Origin: Bacillota bacterium
GTDB taxonomy: Bacteria; Bacillota; Clostridia; Clostridiales; Caloramatoraceae
Assembly (NCBI GenBank): GCA_023389275.1
Contig: JAEWEN010000011.1
Location: 1-25,242 of the forward strand
Length of the DNA: 25,242 bases
Direction of reading: 5' to 3'
Each line of letters begins with the position of its first letter. The stretch's first letter is position 1. The translations under genes were made by a program, and so were the position numbers. Positions 21,645-25,242 of the stretch are shown here, piece after piece. Below the pieces are notes generated by a model, which was not told the origin of the DNA, did not search any database, and was given only the letters and a program-made list of their open reading frames with translations.

Positions 21645-24284
21645 ATGAATGAAATCAAGAGAAAAGGAAGGCTTAAAATATTTTTCGGATATGCTGCAGG
21701 TGTTGGTAAAACCTATGCAATGCTTCAAGCAGCACATGATGCTAAAAAAAGTGGAATAGATGTTGTAGCAGGTTATATAGAACCTCATGTAAGAGACGAA
21801 ACAAAAGCTTTAGTAGAAGGACTTGAGATTATACCTACACTAAAAATAGACTATAAAGGTAAAGTATTTAATGAATTTAACCTAGATGAGGTTATAAAAA
21901 GAAATCCAGATTTAGTTTTAATTGATGAGCTTGCTCATAGCAATGCTGTAGGATGTAGACATAGAAAAAGATATCAAGATATAGAAGAGACTTTAAGATG
22001 TGGAATAGATGTATATACAACAGTAAATGTTCAGCACATAGAAAGTTTAAATGATATAGTAGAATCTATTACACATATAAGAGTTAGAGAAAGAATACCT
22101 GATGACTTTTTTGATAGTGCAACACAGGTAAAATTAGTAGATATTGAGCCAGAGGAACTTATAGAAAGACTTAAACAAGGAAAAGTATATAAAGGAAAAC
22201 AAACTAAAAGAGCTTTAGAAGGTTTTTTTACAAAGGAAAACCTAGCATCACTTAGGGAAATAGCCTTAAGACGTACAGCTGATAGGGTAAATAAAATCCT
22301 TGAAAAAGAAAAAAATCTTTTAAAAGATAAAAGCTTTTATACAGATGAGCATATACTTCTTTGTTTAAGTGCATCTCCTTCTAATGGCAAAGTAATAAGA
22401 ACAGCAGCTAGAATGGCACATGCTTTTCATGGTGAGCTTACTGCTATATATGTTGAAACCCCAAATCACAGTGAAATGAACTCTAACCAAAAGAAGCAGC
22501 TTAGGGTTAATATGAAAATAGCAGAACAGTTAGGTGCTAAAATAGTTACTGTTTATGGTGAAGATATATCATACCAAATAGCAGAATACGCTAAGGCAAG
22601 TAGTGTATCTAAAATAATAATGGGGAAAACCAATGGAAAATTCCACTTTATACGTACAAAGCCTAGCTTTGTAGAAAAACTAATTTCCTATGCACCTAAT
22701 ATAGATGTTCATATTATTCCTGATAAAGGTAAAGGTGAAAAAAAGGAAAAGAAAAAAGTAAAAAGACCAAGATTTAATATAGTAGATGTTTTTAAATCTT
22801 TCTTCCTTCTTTTCATATCTACTATTATAGGACTTTTATTTTATGATTTAGGTCTTAAAGAAACAAATATAATAACTGTTTATATACTAGGAATACTTTT
22901 AATATCTATAACAACATCATATATGATTTATGGAATTATATCTTCTTTTATTGGGGTTTTAGCATTTAACTACTTTTTTGCAGACCCTAGACTTTCATTT
23001 CATGCTTATGATATAGGGTATCCTATTACATTTTTGTTTGTACTTATAGTTTCTTTAATTACAAGTACACTTACAACAAAGGTTAAAAACGAAGCAAAGC
23101 TTTCAGCTAGAAAATCCTATAGAACTGAGCTTTTACTTGAAACAAATAAAAAAATGCAGGAAGCAAATGATATAGATGAAATAATAGGAAAAATAACCTA
23201 CCAAATATCAAAGCTTTTAGATAAAACAGTAATTATATATCCTTTTAAAGATGATGCTTTAAAAGAACCTGTAATATATGAAGTTGATGAAAGATTAAAA
23301 GATGAGTATATAACAGAGGAAGAAAAAGCTGTTGTAGAATGGGTTTTAAAAAACAATAAAATAGCAGGGGCAACCACAGATACTCTTAAAGGGTCTAAAG
23401 CAATGTATATCCCTCTTTCAAATTATACAGGATGCTTTGGAGTTTTAGGAATATTAATGGAAAGTGATTATACTATTGAACCTTCTGAGAAAAATCTTTT
23501 ATTTGCAATGCTTAATGAAGCAGTATTTGCAATGGAAAGATACTACTTAAATGAAAACAAAAAAGAAGTAGAAATGGAAGCTGAAAAAGAAAGACTAAGA
23601 TCAAATCTTTTAAGAGCAATATCACATGATTTGAGAACTCCTTTAACTTGTATATCAGGAAATGCTAGCATACTTCTAGAAAGTAGCGAAAGCTTAGATA
23701 ATGACTCTAAAAAAACACTTTATGAAGATATATATAATGATTCACTTTGGCTTATTAACTTAGTAGAAAACCTATTATCTATTACTCGTATAGACAATGG
23801 AGGAGTAAAGCTAAATACTGAAGTTGAATTTATAGAGGAAATTATAATTGAAGCTGTAAAACATATAAACACTAGAAAAACAAAGCATAACATAAGTATA
23901 AATATAAAAGATGATATGTTAATGACTAGAATAGATGCAAGACTTATAATACAAGTTATAATAAATATAGTAGAAAACGCAATAAAGTATACAGACGAAG
24001 GAACGGATATTGAAGTTTTAGCTAAAAGAGAAAATAACAAAGTAATAGTTGAAATATCAGATACTGGTTGTGGTATACCAGATGAAAATAAAGAAAAACT
24101 ATTTGATATGTTTTTTACAACAAATAAAGGAGATAGCAGAAGAGGGCTTGGACTTGGTTTATCACTTTGTAAATCAATTATAGAAGCTCATGGAGAAACT
24201 ATTTATGTAAGAGACAATAAACCACATGGAACTATTTTTGGATTTTCTCTGCCACTAGAGGAGGTTAACATTTATGAAAACTAG
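21645..24284 (+). CDS. kdpD: Sensor histidine kinase KdpD
   Basis: 879-residue full-length sensor. Order: KdpD N-terminal domain (about 1-215) with Walker A GYAAGVGKT (15-23) and DELAH (94-98); a universal-stress-like domain (about 235-360); four membrane helices (DUF4118, about 383-477); a GAF-like region (about 500-630); the HisKA H-box AISHDLRTPLT with phospho-acceptor His661; and an ATPase domain with NIVENAIKYT, DTGCGIP and GLGLGLSLC. The universal-stress domain contains SAS (242-244), then 20 residues, then LTAIY (265-269). This nearly matches the SXS-X20-FTAXY motif reported for c-di-AMP binding by Staphylococcus KdpD. It senses low K+ or stress and phosphorylates KdpE. The ATG is well placed after AAGGTAG. 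It overlaps kdpE by 11 bases. Confidence 0.96.
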   Translation: MNEIKRKGRLKIFFGYAAGVGKTYAMLQAAHDAKKSGIDVVAGYIEPHVRDETKALVEGLEIIPTLKIDYKGKVFNEFNLDEVIKRNPDLVLIDELAHSNAVGCRHRKRYQDIEETLRCGIDVYTTVNVQHIESLNDIVESITHIRVRERIPDDFFDSATQVKLVDIEPEELIERLKQGKVYKGKQTKRALEGFFTKENLASLREIALRRTADRVNKILEKEKNLLKDKSFYTDEHILLCLSASPSNGKVIRTAARMAHAFHGELTAIYVETPNHSEMNSNQKKQLRVNMKIAEQLGAKIVTVYGEDISYQIAEYAKASSVSKIIMGKTNGKFHFIRTKPSFVEKLISYAPNIDVHIIPDKGKGEKKEKKKVKRPRFNIVDVFKSFFLLFISTIIGLLFYDLGLKETNIITVYILGILLISITTSYMIYGIISSFIGVLAFNYFFADPRLSFHAYDIGYPITFLFVLIVSLITSTLTTKVKNEAKLSARKSYRTELLLETNKKMQEANDIDEIIGKITYQISKLLDKTVIIYPFKDDALKEPVIYEVDERLKDEYITEEEKAVVEWVLKNNKIAGATTDTLKGSKAMYIPLSNYTGCFGVLGILMESDYTIEPSEKNLLFAMLNEAVFAMERYYLNENKKEVEMEAEKERLRSNLLRAISHDLRTPLTCISGNASILLESSESLDNDSKKTLYEDIYNDSLWLINLVENLLSITRIDNGGVKLNTEVEFIEEIIIEAVKHINTRKTKHNISINIKDDMLMTRIDARLIIQVIINIVENAIKYTDEGTDIEVLAKRENNKVIVEISDTGCGIPDENKEKLFDMFFTTNKGDSRRGLGLGLSLCKSIIEAHGETIYVRDNKPHGTIFGFSLPLEEVNIYEN

Positions 24285-24972
24285 CATTTTAGTAATTGAA
24301 GATGATAAACCTATTAGAAACTTAATAACAACAACACTAAAACTGCAAAACTATACAGTACATGAAGCAGATACAGCACTTGATGCAATAGCAAAAGCAG
24401 TAACTATAATGCCTGACATAATAATATTAGACCTTGGACTTCCAGATATAGATGGAACAGAAATAATTAAAAAAGTACGTGAGTGGTCAAACTTACCTAT
24501 AATTGTTGTAAGCGCTAGAGGAGAAGATAAAGATAAAATAGAAGCACTAGATATAGGTGCAGATGACTATTTAACAAAGCCTTTTAGCGTTGAAGAACTT
24601 TTAGCTAGAATAAGAGTAGCTCTTAGAAAAATAAACTATGATAACAGTAATAAAAAAAATGACCCTGTGTTTACAAACGGGGGGCTTAAAATAGACTATT
24701 CAGCTGGATGTGTATTTGTAGATGATGTAGAAATACATTTAACTCCTATAGAATATAAACTAATAGTACTACTATCTAAAAACGTAGGAAAGGTTTTAAC
24801 CCACAACTTTATAATAAAAAATGTTTGGGGAAATCCACTAGATAGTGATGTACCAGCACTTAGAGTGTTTATGGCAACTTTAAGAAGAAAAATAGAAAAG
24901 GATACATCAAATCCAAAGTATATACAAACTCATATAGGTGTTGGATATAGGCTTATAAGGGTACAAGAATAA
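24274..24972 (+). CDS. kdpE: Response regulator KdpE (OmpR family)
   Basis: 232 residues. Receiver domain (about 1-118) with acidic pocket Glu9/Asp10/Asp11, phospho-acceptor Asp53 in ILDLGLP, Ser80 and Lys102 (TKPF). The C-terminal winged helix (about 130-232) has LTPIEYKLIVLLSKNVGKVL and ALRVFMATLRRKIE, an OmpR/PhoB DNA-binding domain. Its ATG lies within the end of kdpD (11-base overlap) behind AGGAGGTT, so the pair is translationally coupled. The expected target is the 11-bp repeat region before kdpA (17191-17244). No hairpin terminator was seen before the tRNA-Arg promoter, so kdp transcripts may run into the tRNA terminator. Confidence 0.95.
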   Translation: MKTSILVIEDDKPIRNLITTTLKLQNYTVHEADTALDAIAKAVTIMPDIIILDLGLPDIDGTEIIKKVREWSNLPIIVVSARGEDKDKIEALDIGADDYLTKPFSVEELLARIRVALRKINYDNSNKKNDPVFTNGGLKIDYSAGCVFVDDVEIHLTPIEYKLIVLLSKNVGKVLTHNFIIKNVWGNPLDSDVPALRVFMATLRRKIEKDTSNPKYIQTHIGVGYRLIRVQE

Positions 24973-24995
24973 AAGAAAAAATATAGAGTTTATAT

Positions 24996-25024
24996 TTGAT
25001 TTTTAACCCTTTTTATGATATTAT
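24996..25024 (+). promoter_or_regulatory. Promoter of the tRNA-Arg gene
   Basis: TTGATT (24996-25001) and TATTAT (25019-25024) are 17 bases apart, with the tRNA 5' end 16 bases after the -10. Confidence 0.72.
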
Positions 25025-25040
25025 ATTATATGTCCAGTAT

Positions 25041-25117
25041 GCACCGATAGCTCAGCTGGATAGAGTAGCTGGCTACGAACCAGTTGGTCGGGGGTTCGAA
25101 TCCCTCTCGGTGCACCA
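25041..25117 (+). tRNA. tRNA-Arg (anticodon ACG)
   Basis: The acceptor GCACCGA (25041-25047) pairs with TCGGTGC (25107-25113), then A and encoded CCA. The anticodon loop CTACGAA gives ACG, whose first A is normally edited to inosine to read CGU/CGC/CGA. The D arm has GCTCAGCTGGATAGAG and the T arm GGGTTCGAATCCC, both standard. Confidence 0.97.
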
Positions 25118-25118
25118 T

Positions 25119-25151
25119 AAACCCTTTAACCATTTAGGTTAGAGGGTTTTT
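25119..25151 (+). terminator. Terminator of the tRNA-Arg gene
   Basis: AAACCCTTTAACC (25119-25131) pairs with GGTTAGAGGGTTT (25137-25149), with one G-T pair, followed by T's. It starts 2 bases after CCA. Confidence 0.88.
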
Positions 25152-25167
25152 ACTATTATATGTGAAC

Positions 25168-25205
25168 AAAAAGCATTAATACTTTAGTATTAGTGCTTTT
25201 TATTT
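25168..25205. terminator. Second hairpin terminator, probably for a converging gene outside the window
   Basis: AAAAAGCATTAATACT (25168-25183) pairs with AGTATTAGTGCTTTTT (25186-25201), with a TT loop and one G-T pair. T-runs flank both strands, so it can act in either direction. No gene lies between it and the tRNA terminator; a minus-strand gene ending beyond the window is the simplest explanation. Nothing else was seen up to 25242. Confidence 0.7.
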
Positions 25206-25242
25206 TTATAATTTATTAATGTTGATAGTAAAAAAATGATTA

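Overview
The window is AT-rich, densely coded DNA from a low-GC Gram-positive bacterium. It shows strong Shine-Dalgarno sequences, lipoproteins with classic lipoboxes, a T-box leader on serS, GTG starts and hairpin-plus-U terminators. The gene set (NlpA/MetQ transporters, serS, tRNA-Ser/Arg genes, kdpABCDE, an amidase with triple-tyrosine-type repeats) and the codon use suggest Clostridia, probably Peptostreptococcaceae (Clostridioides/Paraclostridium/Romboutsia-like). The family-level placement is inference from memory, not from a search.

Layout. (1) 1-6170: the end of one methionine-type ABC transporter operon (metI tail, metQ), then serS behind a complete T-box leader, then a second NlpA-family operon with the unusual order metQ - DUF169 protein - metN - metI. 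(2) 6171-9452: a non-coding stretch with two strong hairpins, then a four-gene YtrA-like operon: membrane-anchored protein of unknown function, GntR/YtrA repressor, ABC ATPase, ABC permease. A perfect inverted-repeat operator overlaps its promoter. (3) 9593-12417: a membrane-anchored DUF2334 deacetylase-like protein, a convergent EamA/DMT exporter on the minus strand, and two tRNA-Ser genes (UGA and GCU) behind a consensus promoter. (4) 12526-16588: a PAS-GGDEF-GAF-PAS diguanylate cyclase, then a secreted N-acetylmuramoyl-L-alanine amidase with four N-terminal repeats, whose signal peptide can only be translated from a non-canonical start (probably AUU). (5) 16574-17128 minus: a class I SAM methyltransferase. 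(6) 17290-24972: a complete kdpA-kdpB-kdpC-kdpD-kdpE high-affinity potassium operon preceded by 11-bp direct repeats suitable for the response regulator KdpE. (7) 25041-25201: tRNA-Arg(ACG) with its own promoter and terminator, then a second orphan hairpin.

How the genes work together. The two Met-type systems should import methionine or related amino acids, and serS is controlled by uncharged tRNA-Ser through its T-box. The Ytr-like operon is autoregulated and looks like an envelope-stress or antibiotic-sensing ABC system. Kdp imports potassium under KdpDE control; the KdpD universal-stress domain carries a motif matching the described c-di-AMP-binding motif, so c-di-AMP may tune the operon. 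I see no insertion sequence, prophage, CRISPR array or clear horizontally acquired island. The least explained items are the DUF169 gene embedded in the met-type operon, the unknown first protein of the Ytr-like operon, the two hairpins upstream of it, and the apparent AUU start of the amidase.
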